Source of the DNA: an uncultured Lachnospiraceae bacterium
GTDB taxonomy: Bacteria; Bacillota; Clostridia; Lachnospirales; Lachnospiraceae
Reading direction: 5' to 3'
NCBI GenBank assembly: GCA_946403075.1
Contig: CAMIYN010000001.1
Coordinates: 71,014-131,280 of the forward strand
DNA: 60,267 nt
Under the pieces are notes generated by a model that saw only the letters and a list, made by a program, of their open reading frames with translations, made no database searches and was not told the DNA's origin. The position numbers and the translations under genes were made by a program. This document shows, piece after piece, positions 41,501 through 47,131 of the stretch; the first letter of the stretch is position 1, and each line of letters begins with the position of its first letter.

Positions 41501-44500
41501 TTTATTGTTTCCCCATCAACAACTTCTCCATCTTCTGTTTTACAATTTACAAAAGTTGCATTTGATGCTGTAACCACTGCTTTCTTTTCATCATAATAAT
41601 ATTTTGGATTATCTATTTTTTTACCAGTAGCATCAATTTTAGGAATATCTAACCAACCCGTAGAAGATGTTGCTGAATAATAACGATTTTTTGAAATCAA
41701 ATCCCAATTATATTCATATTGCTTATATACCTTTGTAGTATTACCACTTTTATATAACTGATAAAAATATGCAGACCTTGGTTGCTGAACATAGAGAGCT
41801 CCTCCATCGTTTGCAAAACAATTTGTAAATTCTACATGTCCATAATTTTTTCCTGCTTCACCTATTTGCATATTACAGCCCTCTATATAAAATGCTCCAC
41901 CCATTGAACCTAAATAATAATTTGTTCCAAGCACATCATAGTATATTTTTTCATATACAGGGACTGAGACACCATTTCCCTTATCTCTCATCACTGTCTT
42001 TCCATTTTCTTTTTTCTCAACGATTAATGCTGGGATATTTCCTCTTGCTGATGTATTTTTTATTTTACTTGATAAAACTTGCCCGTCTTTTACCATTCCT
42101 GTAATTGCCACATTTATATATCCATCACCCTCGCCATTTGAAACTATTGCCATTGTTCCACCAGAATATCCCGAATGATTAGATTCACAATTTATATATG
42201 ACATAGTTGTCACTTTCGTATCTGTACTACTTGAACTATCTTGCCACAATAAAAATCCTCCACTAAGATTTGCATAATTATTTTTTGCCACTATATTTTC
42301 AAATTTTGTCAAACTATTTACATAAAGAATTGCTATGGCACCACCTCTTCCACCAACTTTCTCTTCTCCAGCTTCTCCTTCCTTCCCTAAAACTTGATTT
42401 CTCTCAAAACTCATATCTTCAAATGAATTTACATCTTTTCCGGTTGAGTTAAACGAAGGATTTATTTCAATTGTTTTTATATTATCCTTACTTACCACAT
42501 AAGTATACGAATATTTTTCTCCATATGTTCCATATTTTTCCAAATAAATTGCTCCACCATCAACACCTGCTTTACAATCATTAAATACAACTGACTTAAA
42601 ATTAATGTTTTGTGCATTCGCACACACCGCACCACCTGCATTTGATGCAGTACATTTTGAAAACTCTGCATTTCTTATATCTACACTACTCTCCACTCCT
42701 GCATTGATTGCAGCTCCTGAGCCTCTATTACTATATATTTCAGAAAATTTTACACCATCAACCTCAACTCTATAGTACAGTGGAATATCCTTTTTGTCAT
42801 CATCATAAATATAATATCCAAGATTAGAAATACTCAAATTTGCAGTACCTTTTTCATTTTCAGTAGGCTTGAAAAAGCCATAAAAACCTGCTCCATCAGA
42901 AATATCTGGAGCAGAGTTACCTGTACCAAGTAAAGTTTCATTTATTATGCCTGTAACCAATATATCTCCAAAAATCCCCATACTCGTAGTTCTAATGCAA
43001 GGGCCTTGCCTTCCACTCACTACTTTTTCTACTATCTTTCCATCATCTCTTATAGTTATAGTCCCAACATTTACACCTGTAATCCTACTCTGTTTTGAGC
43101 TAGAGCAATTACAAATATTTACTCTTCCTATTCCTTGTATAACTCCATCAAAACCAAAGGTTAGGTTAAACCCATTTAAACATATATTTAAACTATCTCC
43201 TGTTTTATTAGTATCATTTTCATTATAATATCCTACTTCTAAATTCACATTAGGAGCAATTTCTGATTTTGGCAAAACATAGGATAGAGCCCATATTGCA
43301 TTTAAAGTTGTATCCCCAGACAAATAAATATTATTGTGTGTTGCTCTTTGCAAAGTCCCTGTATCCCTACCATTAGTTGCATTTACAAAAATAGTATTTC
43401 TACTAAATATGGGATCGTTTGGTGTATATCTCTCATAAGTCAAAGCTTGATGCACATACATTCCTTGATGAGTACACTTATTACCTTTTCTTTCTCCACA
43501 AGATTTATGCCCTTCCCACTCATGATTTGAAATATTTGCTGGAGTATATCCATATAATCTTTGTTTTGGCACTACTATTTCTTCACTTGAGTCAATAGCA
43601 CTTGCCATAATTTCTTGTTTTTGTTCTTCTTCTATTAAATCTTGATATCCACTATCTTCATTTTCTAAATTTTCTTCTATATCATCTATTTCTTTTTTCT
43701 CTGCCAAACCAAATAATTTTTTTAAAAATTCAATATTTTCTTCTTTTTCTTCAATTTCTTCTGTCTCGCTTTCTACTTCTTCATTGCCTACAACTATAAC
43801 TTCCCCATTTTCGTCAATTTCTTGATTTGTATTTATTATATCCATTATGCTTTCCATAAGTTTATCCATATCAAGTTCATACTCAATTATTTTATTTATG
43901 TAATAATTTGATAGCTGCTGATGTTCTGTTAATTCCAAACTTCCTGGTGCTGGATTATCTACGGCATAATTAGAATAATCAATTTCTTTTTCATCTTCTT
44001 CCACATCTTTTGTTTCGCTTTCATTACCATACTTATTTTTTTCAACCCCAATTAAATTTCCATCTTCATCAAATATGTTAATTTCTTCTTCATCATTATT
44101 TTTATATTCATTTTCTGTCAAATCATCTTTTTCTTCAACTAAATCATTACTCTCTCTATCTATTAATTCAATTTCTTCATTTTCCTCTATTTCATCAACT
44201 TCTATATATTCTTTAACATTTTTTATTTCAACATATCCACTATCATCAAGTTGTTCATAAAATTTATCAAAATCATTGTCACTTACTACAAACAATTCCT
44301 CGCCTTCATTTACTACCTGTGATAACTCTTCATAAATTCTATCTCTTATATATAATTGATTGTCAGTTGCTTTTACAGCTACTTTCTTTACATCGTCTTT
44401 TATTTTTTCTCTTTTATTTACTTCTTCTATCAAATATGATTCATCAGTTTTTTGATCCATTCTATTTTTTGCATTAATTGTAATATTATTTACTGCTTTC

Positions 44501-45411
44501 CAATTTGCTCTCACTCTTATGATTTTTGTTTCCTTGTTTTCATTTACCAACAAAACTCTCACAGTTTTGGCCAATCTATTTTCTTTTATCTCTTCATTTG
44601 TTTCACTCGAATATGCTTTTAATTCATTTACATCTGGAACTAAAACCTTTTTTAATTTCCAATTAACTGTTGCAAAAGTTGCTATGACAGCAATGCTACT
44701 ATTTGTTGCTATTTTTTTTATTTCACTTTCACTTACTTCACTATCTGTTGATATTTCATCATCTATTTTTTCTACTACTTCACTATCTGTTGCCACATCT
44801 TCACTTTCATCAAAAATCTCACTCTCAGTTGCCAAATTATCTTCTATTTTTTCTTCAGCAATCTCAGTAGCATTTGAAGTGGTTGAAACTGTTGCTATTT
44901 TTTCTTCTAACTCTTCTGTTTCGTCAATTATTTCTATCTCATCCAGCTTTTCATTGTTATCTTCACTTTCTTTTTTCTCTTCATCAATCGTCACTTGTTC
45001 ATTTTTTTCAGTTATCTCATCAACCTCTTTTTCTGCTATGCCTTCTTCTTCAACACTTGTTTCTTTTTCTATATCTTTTTCTACATCTTTTTTTATGTCT
45101 TCCTCTTTTTCTTCTGCATATTCCTCATTGTCAATTTCGTTTTCAGTTGGGTTTATTACATTTTCTTCATCCATTGTTATGTCTTCATCTTCATCTGCTA
45201 TGTTTTCATTATTGCTACCACTGGTATTTGCACTCAAAAGAGAAGTATATTCCTCCACATACTCTTCATAATAGTTTTTTTCATCTCTCTTACTGATTTC
45301 ATCTTCTATAGCTTTAGCACTCGTATATGCCAAAGCCTCAAAACCAGAGTTGACTACAATATTTGATACTATCAATATAGCAGCCAATATCCTTTTTTTA
45401 TTGGAAAACAT
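23536..45411 (-). CDS. giant modular cell-surface protein (7,291 aa)
   Basis: This is one unbroken frame with AGGAGGG before ATG 45411. A signal peptide (about 1-30) is followed by acidic Glu/Asp-rich stretches (about 35-225 and 330-610) around a basic segment. Residues about 617-5,900 form parallel beta-helix-like modules rich in short N/S/T rungs. Recurrent landmarks are headers CG-x5-6-C-x-H followed by a His (near 639, 1684, 2942, 4042, 5361), cap phrases such as CLNGHTLTV, and a cap xxDCxxxGxI. About 5,950-6,876 is a string of InlB/Flg_new-type repeats ending in A-x-W. A Gly/Ser/Asn-rich linker follows. Choline-binding-type Trp/Tyr repeats (about 6,990-7,215; WYYFDTQTGDMATGWI) probably hold it to wall polymers. 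No LPxTG is present. A role as adhesin or filament is inference. Confidence 0.92.
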   Translation of the reverse strand: MFSNKKRILAAILIVSNIVVNSGFEALAYTSAKAIEDEISKRDEKNYYEEYVEEYTSLLSANTSGSNNENIADEDEDITMDEENVINPTENEIDNEEYAEEKEEDIKKDVEKDIEKETSVEEEGIAEKEVDEITEKNEQVTIDEEKKESEDNNEKLDEIEIIDETEELEEKIATVSTTSNATEIAEEKIEDNLATESEIFDESEDVATDSEVVEKIDDEISTDSEVSESEIKKIATNSSIAVIATFATVNWKLKKVLVPDVNELKAYSSETNEEIKENRLAKTVRVLLVNENKETKIIRVRANWKAVNNITINAKNRMDQKTDESYLIEEVNKREKIKDDVKKVAVKATDNQLYIRDRIYEELSQVVNEGEELFVVSDNDFDKFYEQLDDSGYVEIKNVKEYIEVDEIEENEEIELIDRESNDLVEEKDDLTENEYKNNDEEEINIFDEDGNLIGVEKNKYGNESETKDVEEDEKEIDYSNYAVDNPAPGSLELTEHQQLSNYYINKIIEYELDMDKLMESIMDIINTNQEIDENGEVIVVGNEEVESETEEIEEKEENIEFLKKLFGLAEKKEIDDIEENLENEDSGYQDLIEEEQKQEIMASAIDSSEEIVVPKQRLYGYTPANISNHEWEGHKSCGERKGNKCTHQGMYVHQALTYERYTPNDPIFSRNTIFVNATNGRDTGTLQRATHNNIYLSGDTTLNAIWALSYVLPKSEIAPNVNLEVGYYNENDTNKTGDSLNICLNGFNLTFGFDGVIQGIGRVNICNCSSSKQSRITGVNVGTITIRDDGKIVEKVVSGRQGPCIRTTSMGIFGDILVTGIINETLLGTGNSAPDISDGAGFYGFFKPTENEKGTANLSISNLGYYIYDDDKKDIPLYYRVEVDGVKFSEIYSNRGSGAAINAGVESSVDIRNAEFSKCTASNAGGAVCANAQNINFKSVVFNDCKAGVDGGAIYLEKYGTYGEKYSYTYVVSKDNIKTIEINPSFNSTGKDVNSFEDMSFERNQVLGKEGEAGEEKVGGRGGAIAILYVNSLTKFENIVAKNNYANLSGGFLLWQDSSSSTDTKVTTMSYINCESNHSGYSGGTMAIVSNGEGDGYINVAITGMVKDGQVLSSKIKNTSARGNIPALIVEKKENGKTVMRDKGNGVSVPVYEKIYYDVLGTNYYLGSMGGAFYIEGCNMQIGEAGKNYGHVEFTNCFANDGGALYVQQPRSAYFYQLYKSGNTTKVYKQYEYNWDLISKNRYYSATSSTGWLDIPKIDATGKKIDNPKYYYDEKKAVVTASNATFVNCKTEDGEVVDGETINTRVPISEDAPEVMGNYDELDPNGENGEIKYFNNREYITSSGGGCIYVGNNSDIYIVDDVKITECTDSIYLCNGNITFQNIKEGNFSNNKGSYIFGYPSIPDIGNNIIIDNTAITNNYLTENSFSLTNVSKDGKDHIYTTLTLKNKCVVKDNYKNIKTADNQTKKVDMDVFLNLRTLKCNLDYNLDYDTSVGIYPDFKSDQLLFSTWDKEHLKWYEGLVVSENFYLNNSSDKESDFYDFRFYRDNEKIYIGKEWDTVNFTMEHPDPAKGGEEILYIEPHYIYNKTTGSIVSKPRKVFEKNVIDGTVVVRELNNEGDFIEGYSYVGFLGKDEQEKYKNEPFLGWEFEENQFRGSKYDGPLGTANDNFSRRLFAVFTDDVFKMKSCGTPFGEECRHANSNLKHYTERGGATDSESKVKNFVVVTTFSQLYFTNKGRNTQYMLVKDVAMTEGCVPLKGNMMLYMNGFNIDVEVDMPLFDFGVERDFATKEKMNQEGTVYDESVGGFIIGSMEPNKKSKINYKNGLNQPFVDTVGKKIYMRNIDFSGYNITKAGTSFFADSKQTVAEDTGVYVENSKFENISIADGNLINTYNVFLKDVEITNCSLYGNNTYNDLISLKQWAGDIKKYNTHILNTKITNITNVKNLFSATLYGDSDKSGDILFENVEIRNNQPKETLIKILNGNDKSTPTFRGNNYIENNTVDRNGELIVLSNQSDEETRTYLKIDEGNTYIRYNNIEDDPSQQAIARAALYINSGNIEVNGHFEVVDNYFTNYKTNTTPDDGHVNAGIYMNRSNTQIVLASGSLVVKNNRGKSGTTPVSSPQTSNTYQIYVANSTDARKNNFLFRQKENTKLDAINSEIIVHTLYSPGSEYKLYRGWYSNNVQEYNTIDASLSYNTFFLDDVKTTNDNRELTKMYTGEDATLIISSDFIDVEYMLYNVQRTDYEWIVTQRVSRGKDGEAMKTQLECPTYGQRIFWTGPTYDYMTSNRYEVYHRNMFDATITIQSNLQSQVSKLSVYGYHSEAHTHEIAEGINNEECDFWIEASEQNHLSIDTGAIFLRRDVTITDTLFFPVDRDYSLCLNGYNLYINNTKFFETIKETGINIYITDCKKTGRIHPRPQNNTTNATITPIEVKSNTLNISNVKFADFTTEVPIIKMTETGNLRTSNLTFSNVRMIANNSNQNDRMGIIDVRSTNIDYCAVNKTLLSGEDSLGSTMTITGSNFAANKSFIYIDNLNVATLNNINASNNTLANSLLDINKADYSYISGGVYNRNTIGFAEGITGLINIANSNKAIIQDGAQFTNNESGGNGAVLKTTSKLVQIGRVDAKDTLYDVQFIENKVQPSKHGSVIYAGENSTVEINNALIRNNFNALYVDRNAILTLNNAVITENTGAYVLEYKRGQGNVINLKNTQIMSNLYTEDLNIELPSSNINKTIINLSGSTRIVNNKRVVAGMQVDYNLYLPTDETIAIRVADGEKLNPNAEIGLLPMTEDMNVFESWDREHIASFSEGAVFENMFKYDNAPIIFDFESRGYKMYRSGKTWKSGANYDVVTVYVDKNILDSNLIQDTYVDKLSKGTLIDMPALDESQLVNHTFVGFIGRSSVKDNKFVNWNFAEDMMKGSAISNDVPFERALYAIFTDDRVKLKACGHLENEQCEHEDNVSHVVRGGVESGTEEAKYMNYISVSTTAQLYFKYSDERTNTEFSTQYILTNDIYIYDKADSIQAQVINLAGHNIYVSNNENTVFVGNSVSGTNNPYIANGSENATFIADYYKNSADRGKIIGINGNSFKNGLIRDEKVSSPNRNKLFMSNVVIDNFVSTGEQTAQAFLQLENETLFENVDITNNTLNTNLLLTNSAVNIKNLNISGNTINEKMLMDIENSFVSNAIRLNIKENFKVQNNTLKRNSSNKISFIKKGSKVNLNINSGAYFEISGTEIYSKEQMTSSDVTVDVTLFEFVQDTMSNDMLLGDLIIENTKMLNFSSYTSATFTAMSVNTNARFNIGGIAIKIEKPDSQNVGTTVGLSMDAYNQNVALLNKINTEPFKASRSNINLLYKNLPTNQNQLLISNWYYGNIADYNSGLFTANTVFESGSSDYAVHKYSVGNFCNVYIGAVSNVGTVEFYERVDGDDRLVDVQYLRSNVETTLERIKSFDTNRFKWIGPNQTGEIISYTAEIISKTTSIFSTTARNGTVLQIIGESSGNHFHSKMVNYGEDDTYFDALKLVTDFQKKSENYYLVSDFVLTQEAVGNWLIQGAEQVICLNGHKLTFTEGITYQNLNGKSLYITDCKGNGSIQTVVGTSNQDIPAISMQNFGTFAITNVLIDKSSSRLFDLSGNGTVLIRNVRITGSGNSKSENGVININNVNNPVVLSDLYFATNSETVLSMKSANGVGERLTIIENTNSQKPIISFDNSKINLHTITITNNEGQVFRVLNNSILDIENAEINKNSISDSYDGSVFYSVGGGGIKVLDSRISENKDPIFVSENGVFIASNSNISSNTGSYAIGYQIGQNSKIYLYNSQIVNNNFTGNKYLQAVNTAKTEIYIAGNVQFKNNKRVISGNEVDCDIYIPAKNVISIKTPDGYKLSNNSRIGVLPIGEDVLVYESWDTEHTEEDADFYTMFYYNNAKSVIDYDNLKYKMIRDNNNFISGPNFDEIYFYTRNAITEINIPSIYIHKNSTGTYIDEPYFGTQRLSNEGYTFAGFIGRSAETGKFVLWDFARDKFVGSGVRNNLPYDRILYAIFTDSNQVYKTCGNLSNEACNHTRVMNHQLRGGAAAGTEQAKYQNYVVVTTTSQLFYKYKLNNDEFSTQYILYNDITIPNGLETIDAQVINTNGKNIYVNNQTNSAFSLSSGTTNIVYNSDFETLGYLVSREKSQIIGNNITITNALIDDLNTGNRNGLFISNVDFDGFNTSQNQNKSAMIYSTEAMYINNSNLTNINSKASIIKADSLFIKDSLISNCSSTHNNLIEIGGITNNTNTFVVDGSIDIKESEVNSKENQNTILYISSEVNFEVRNAAVLNVSQNKIYAKTKVNSMDDTRFAHFIGINQTANSTDQILGSIYMHNNTFYGFGVFDGVYLRNIYTANKASIVLGNTVLDIDNPVVDGSSIVAGGIGLGEFNVNRALFTQLSGTKFNNEESQMTIDAVGLNNATQKVYEGWFYENVARYNDGTNLADAVFGIVNNQNATIYKSGEGNDATIYIGNKNRLSQIQFYLYDNELDTNVLYSTQYIAPNVMTSFERIELFINAGEYTWTGPDENGIGEYSYSEDKIAANTVQLKMKLAENEIGKIYGSSLAKHVHGLLVGTNLYKEDITFRNITTEQDFTKGYSYVYLQKDLELKSAYMFSNINSAKIGICLNGNKLTIQAGNNYMSLMNKTFTITDCKETGIIESKNTNSADNKYIFTMSGGSFHLSNVELRNIEYNFVNATNLASSSITNVTIGTSGNKLTDNPIITYDIVDSVNIDNVRLSTNSNAIFRISYSQNVTINNLYCGYNYLSRNNTLISLFDSNSVMRNTRIVNNTYTNNTYTNPIILTISGNSKTEILDNLTISGNTMVGASSLIQFDSTNYSKISYATITNNSGSGYVIKNNNFNAYIDFRDFVFDGNIGGQLKGIYSVYAENDVVSRISNIEFKNNNMSTLLEVSGSGTNNMNIEDITIKGNTINSEAALIRMMQIGSSGAKKTSINNLTIQNNNIITNSQSVIFMSNVSGVDIGVLTITDNSLQNTVMFNAAYSNNINVNNIDLSNNTANNTLGLPIIMQMTNSTLNFSYLTVMQNKSVGSTDGGGIYLTGSSINVNSDVAISGNKFKRFAAIYAVLNSTFNAISETANFTMESNEVGGEYSSAIYALSSTINISRPQFVITNNIGGTKGSVYLNNSFFNVAGHVYITGNKTDNNNAVRNLYLDGTGNSSIGVYNNGKINEDSYIRVYKPSNLANTLVFTNWNEANVESFNTGEFFFPENLIGVDEELVNANWHIYRYGTGSLLYIGVNYVNLKFVNRDMTEIAVEYVARNVLTTVDKVVLKDLSLDMQSWEGPSATNENEKVDWDMSRTSDTINNVNLSKDGYVMLMLHVHKDCGLYNTSECNHYDGTVHTETYMYKKVNTQDDLVVTNTDKHFALYNDLIIKESPLRNNNNLNGFTLCLNGHTLTVLQQMLFLEITQNETINICDCVGTGKITSDTTQIGLDNDSFMFIYRGKLNVYGINIYEYNTETSINTEFVRTGGIESSVLIEDCVVDSLILNEGVFINNEGLGNVVVNRSTFSNAFAYQNMIYGRVNINASSFVHNSCYSPMIRGSGTIKDSRFEDNNINVSGIAAVIYNEGFVFDGFNEFTRNISLNPNGRGAAIYFSSQVSNVSISNIRFIENESPSGSAIYVDENASITLYSNIYMQRNLNTIYNNGGTITFAHKVGEYSSETSAVQIVEAKGNYVISANMNLANNFNLLSGGIVGSTATYAYKGDDTRGKNGYIQFKFGDNFYMDPNATGFGIYITDDSMEVFNTDTTHVISQNTKLRYYATDRDIKILDNISAILGISDGSFKLSDIITIDNKNREGEDVPYGAYHSHNCGYIGYATKMLYVVTSIDRGYYYDSDNRRTNTISIPVTKYKPISNLYEPYPNTEADAFLEFNKKQGKNVEGAMTVTNDTLFWSDEDETIYCLWKAQEYTIMFDKNSDLATGNMQSMTLSLSERFDMPALGFSIPNVKLKYWQDDYGIGENGERVVKTYGENEKNINPLRATPSAVVVLKAIWDIEELEIIYNPSVPESPLGEGYNEVIGTMAPQTILPYNNNNFVFNDYVIDGYKFEGWSERVVVPEEAESANYKVPYENGKEIPFDKLKEVAVDGKVMLYAVWTRREYDLHIHINDVSESRGSTKANLTGFANGQTVMTKTVRYDSVLDNLPTGDRKGYNFGYYTLTPDIEVKDRATYEDIINDNSVMRFTTNKNIYALWVNKEYSVELNIGTGAYWSDGSARKTLTMYFDEMPTAYSDIPVPSRNDNYKFDYWSVQNNGEVDFRTLLESQTTYDNAKAQYKLDTTNAWTNEELTKIAAIYLPTQGKIIFEANASDAKFVEGNIESYRVEYLVDINEPINKTFVNGFPTPIRPGYTVVAWTKSPTDPTAESLDLNMVWTSIAYETIYYAHYTSLTYNVSYSTGAAGNEASQVIPNTNNVSYGNPFTLPGEVYSWAGHKQVGWYIKDADTDSEGTVYAREIVNGEEIPNTKFQLGATVKNLTNQQGKTVELIAMWDEFDNFYYIRFNKSTPATPKVGDTNIVEGNMPNQLMPLNTATKINENQYTLKGYEFSHWVTSTGVIIGKDDTVTPLTNQEEAIIDVYAVWTNLTYYWEYKFPANTTNVGTTSLAVVYDRSIPVPNVTYSNEVYQIWGWSLTEDNTNYNTYAEAQSHIITSANVSSIICRGDAVLYPICKKLLAEIKYVTEDGVELQLENMPTFIRVGQEVRIPIPTRDKYEFDGWGQGQYVPEKSADSTSKGYIGELIIPARTVNDEMVDVTFITYWLGDKYTIILNANGRGTTADNKNTYEITLRVGEVVKFTAVFDAGSSYSLNSFNSASSGNGTRYGLDVEYKDLAKEGETINLYAIWVKVSSSSGNRGGSGGSNRLPSNYFTNTNTNTNTNTQNSSVPLPQNITIVGTLNNNGMFNNNSGFGANGSYPVVVSIGDQVIPDLSNNMNNQINSSVGVRQNEPSGNSIYTQPVSDVLWNINPVTNKWQANSNTYGKLTGWNYIRYNGGDRWYYFDTQTGDMATGWITLNNKNYYLETNNNAGYMVTGNQYINGNSYLFNTDGNLMQVNGQIIGGYQNNNVLAMLQTYNNNNSNLSGGNWEYDPTTNNWKHFDVSATGAKEYYVSGWFKLDSNNQNNWYLFDAAGNMVTGWVVNNGKYYYLSNANDQTKGAMVKGWQYIDGKSLYFGEDGTLLQGSPTTEPKVQSVLISRDLTEQLGSNVLHFAKESVWNNDSAIISQLSAMTYNNQVMGASYSFGMQNNYLTNVLNIVKQIKNGG
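24681..24710 (-). repeat. hexanucleotide tandem repeat inside the giant gene
   Basis: Five tandem copies of a 6-base unit (CAAATA or CAAACA on the coding strand) encode a Thr-Asn run in the linker before the wall-binding repeats. Gain or loss of units would keep the frame and change only linker length. Confidence 0.85.
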
Positions 45412-45519
45412 AACACCCTCCTAAATTGAACTAAAAGTCAATTCATTATAAACCCATATTTTTATAATAAAACAAAAAATAGATAAGTTAGACTTCTTAC
45501 CAATTTTTCTACCAATTAC

Positions 45520-45548
45520 ATTATACAAAAGTTATATTTTTTAGTCAA
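45520..45548 (-). promoter_or_regulatory. strong sigmaA-type promoter of the giant gene
   Basis: On the minus strand TTGACT and a perfect TATAAT are exactly 17 bases apart. This predicts a leader of about 100 bases. In that leader, at 45423-45443, AATTGACT and AGTTCAATT can pair as a bulged stem just before the AGGAGGG ribosome binding site. Confidence 0.85.
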
Positions 45549-45556
45549 TTTAACAC

Positions 45557-45586
45557 AAAAAAGCCCTTATTTTAGGGCTTTTTTTT
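45557..45586. terminator. bidirectional intrinsic terminator
   Basis: The stem AAGCCCT / AGGGCTT has a 6-base loop and is flanked by A and T runs on both sides. On the minus strand it ends the metal-ABC operon before the giant gene's promoter. The remaining DNA up to 45703 shows no gene. Confidence 0.9.
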
Positions 45587-45703
45587 AGCATTTTCAAGGT
45601 TTTCTGTTCATTTTTTACATATTATTTACATTTTTGAACGATATTTTATGAATTTTTATAATTTCATTTCATTTTCAGCATTTTATAACCACCAATACCG
45701 CTC

Positions 45704-46207
45704 TTATTTATCTCTAAACACATAAACATCTGAGTCTACTAAATGGTAATAAGTTGTGTTGCCTTCTTTATATGATTGTATGATTCCGCTAACCCTTACT
45801 TTCTTTCCTGCAACTGGGTAGTCCTCCACTTTTTCCGAGCCACCTTTTAAGACAAACTCTATTGCCGCAGTGCAGCAATTTGTAGGATCAGCAGTAGAAA
45901 CTGAAAAATATTTTTTTTCTCCCATTCCATCCATTATCCCCATATTCCCAATCAATCTCATTCTCTTCCCTATATATGTTGCAGGATTATTCTGCATATC
46001 ATCAAGCATATTTTGAAGTTGTGCTTGCAGCATATTCCCTTTTAACTTTACCAAATCAAAATCTATCGGAGCATCTTGCTGAATTGACTTTGCAACATTT
46101 GTGTTATTTCTAGCTGCTGCACTATCTCCACTTACATTGTTATTTCCACAAGCCGAAACAAAACACATCATCAAAAACAAAATTCCAAAAATTTTTATTT
46201 TTTTCAT
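45704..46207 (-). CDS. lipoprotein of the metal ABC operon, OB-fold-like
   Basis: This 167-aa protein has a lipoprotein signal peptide with lipobox VSAC (Cys20), an Asn/Ser linker and a C-terminal domain of about 100 residues. The pattern YIGKRMRLIGNMG, then FVLKGG, then VAGKKVRVSGIIQSY, then YYHLVDSDVYVF looks like an OB-fold (tOB/DUF4131-like) domain. It contains an adjacent Cys pair (TNCCTAA). Its ATG overlaps the permease stop (ATGA), so it belongs to the transporter operon. It is not a ZnuA/TroA-type solute-binding protein. A metal-handling accessory role is inferred from context only. Confidence 0.7.
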   Translation of the reverse strand: MKKIKIFGILFLMMCFVSACGNNNVSGDSAAARNNTNVAKSIQQDAPIDFDLVKLKGNMLQAQLQNMLDDMQNNPATYIGKRMRLIGNMGIMDGMGEKKYFSVSTADPTNCCTAAIEFVLKGGSEKVEDYPVAGKKVRVSGIIQSYKEGNTTYYHLVDSDVYVFRDK

Positions 46208-47121
46208 ACAAAAATTCCTCCTTTAACTTTACCTATTATATAAAAAACTATAAAAGCAATTAACTCTACCATAACAATAGTTGAACCAACTGGTGGTGTA
46301 CTCAAAACTATTGCTAATGCTAATCCTAAAAATGTTGTAATAACTGAATATATACAGGCACAAATCGTCACTGATTTAAAACTCTTACAGACCTGCATAG
46401 CTGATAGGGCAGGAAAAATCACAAGAGCAGAAATCAAAAGCGAACCCACCAAATTCATTGCAAGAACTATTATTACAGCAATTATAAGTGCAATTATAAA
46501 ATTATAAAAATCTACATCCACTCCTATTCCTCTTGAAAAGTTTTCATCAAATGTTATTGCAAAAATTTTATTATAGAACAAGATAAAAACTATTACAACT
46601 ATAACTGATAGGGCAACACATAGCCAAACTTCAGCATCTTTTAAAGTAAGAATTGATGTAGAACCAAAAAGAGTAGTACATACATCAGCAGATACATTGG
46701 TTGAATTTCCAAAAACTTGTATTATCATATATCCAAAAGCAAGAGCAGCAACAGACACCAAAGCTATCTGTGCATCACCACTTATTTTTGATCTCTTGCC
46801 TGATTTAAGCAAAACTACAGCACAAATTATAGTGATAGGCAGCACAAATATCATTTTTGAATATGACATTATTTCTATCAATTTATTCGATAAAATTTCT
46901 GGCAAAAACATTATTCCATTTTTTGCCATTTCAATACTCATAGCAATTGATGTTGCTCCAAATGCTACATGCGATAATCCATCTCCTATAAAAGAAAATC
47001 TCTTAAGCACAAGTGTTACACCCAATAGCGATGAACAAAATGCAACCAATATTCCAACTATTAATGCTCTTGGAACCATTGGATAACTCAAATAATCTAT
47101 AAAAGTATTTACAAAACTCAT
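46204..47121 (-). CDS. metal ABC transporter permease (ZnuB/MntB family)
   Basis: This 305-aa ABC-3 family membrane protein has about eight or nine hydrophobic helices. Family landmarks are SSLLGVTLVLKRFSFIGDGLSHVAFG near the N-terminus, FDENFSRGIGVDVDFYNF in the cytoplasmic loop, and NLVGSLLISALVIFPALSA. It forms the channel of a zinc or manganese importer together with the ATPase encoded ten bases upstream. The sequence does not discriminate zinc from manganese. The usual binding-protein gene is absent; a lipoprotein of another fold follows instead. Confidence 0.88.
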   Translation of the reverse strand: MSFVNTFIDYLSYPMVPRALIVGILVAFCSSLLGVTLVLKRFSFIGDGLSHVAFGATSIAMSIEMAKNGIMFLPEILSNKLIEIMSYSKMIFVLPITIICAVVLLKSGKRSKISGDAQIALVSVAALAFGYMIIQVFGNSTNVSADVCTTLFGSTSILTLKDAEVWLCVALSVIVVIVFILFYNKIFAITFDENFSRGIGVDVDFYNFIIALIIAVIIVLAMNLVGSLLISALVIFPALSAMQVCKSFKSVTICACIYSVITTFLGLALAIVLSTPPVGSTIVMVELIAFIVFYIIGKVKGGIFV

Positions 47122-47131
47122 ACATCCCCCA

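Noticed and set aside
44519-45271. A 250-codon plus-strand open frame and many shorter plus-strand frames within the giant gene
   Set aside because: They are low-complexity shadows of the opposite strand (Ser/Phe-rich complement of Glu-rich codons) without start signals.
23536-45411. Possibility that the giant frame is several genes joined by an assembly error
   Set aside because: The frame is continuous, module order is regular, and there is one signal peptide at the start and one wall-binding block at the end.
45423-45443. Riboswitch in the leader of the giant gene
   Set aside because: Only one short bulged stem is visible; there is no recognisable conserved aptamer.
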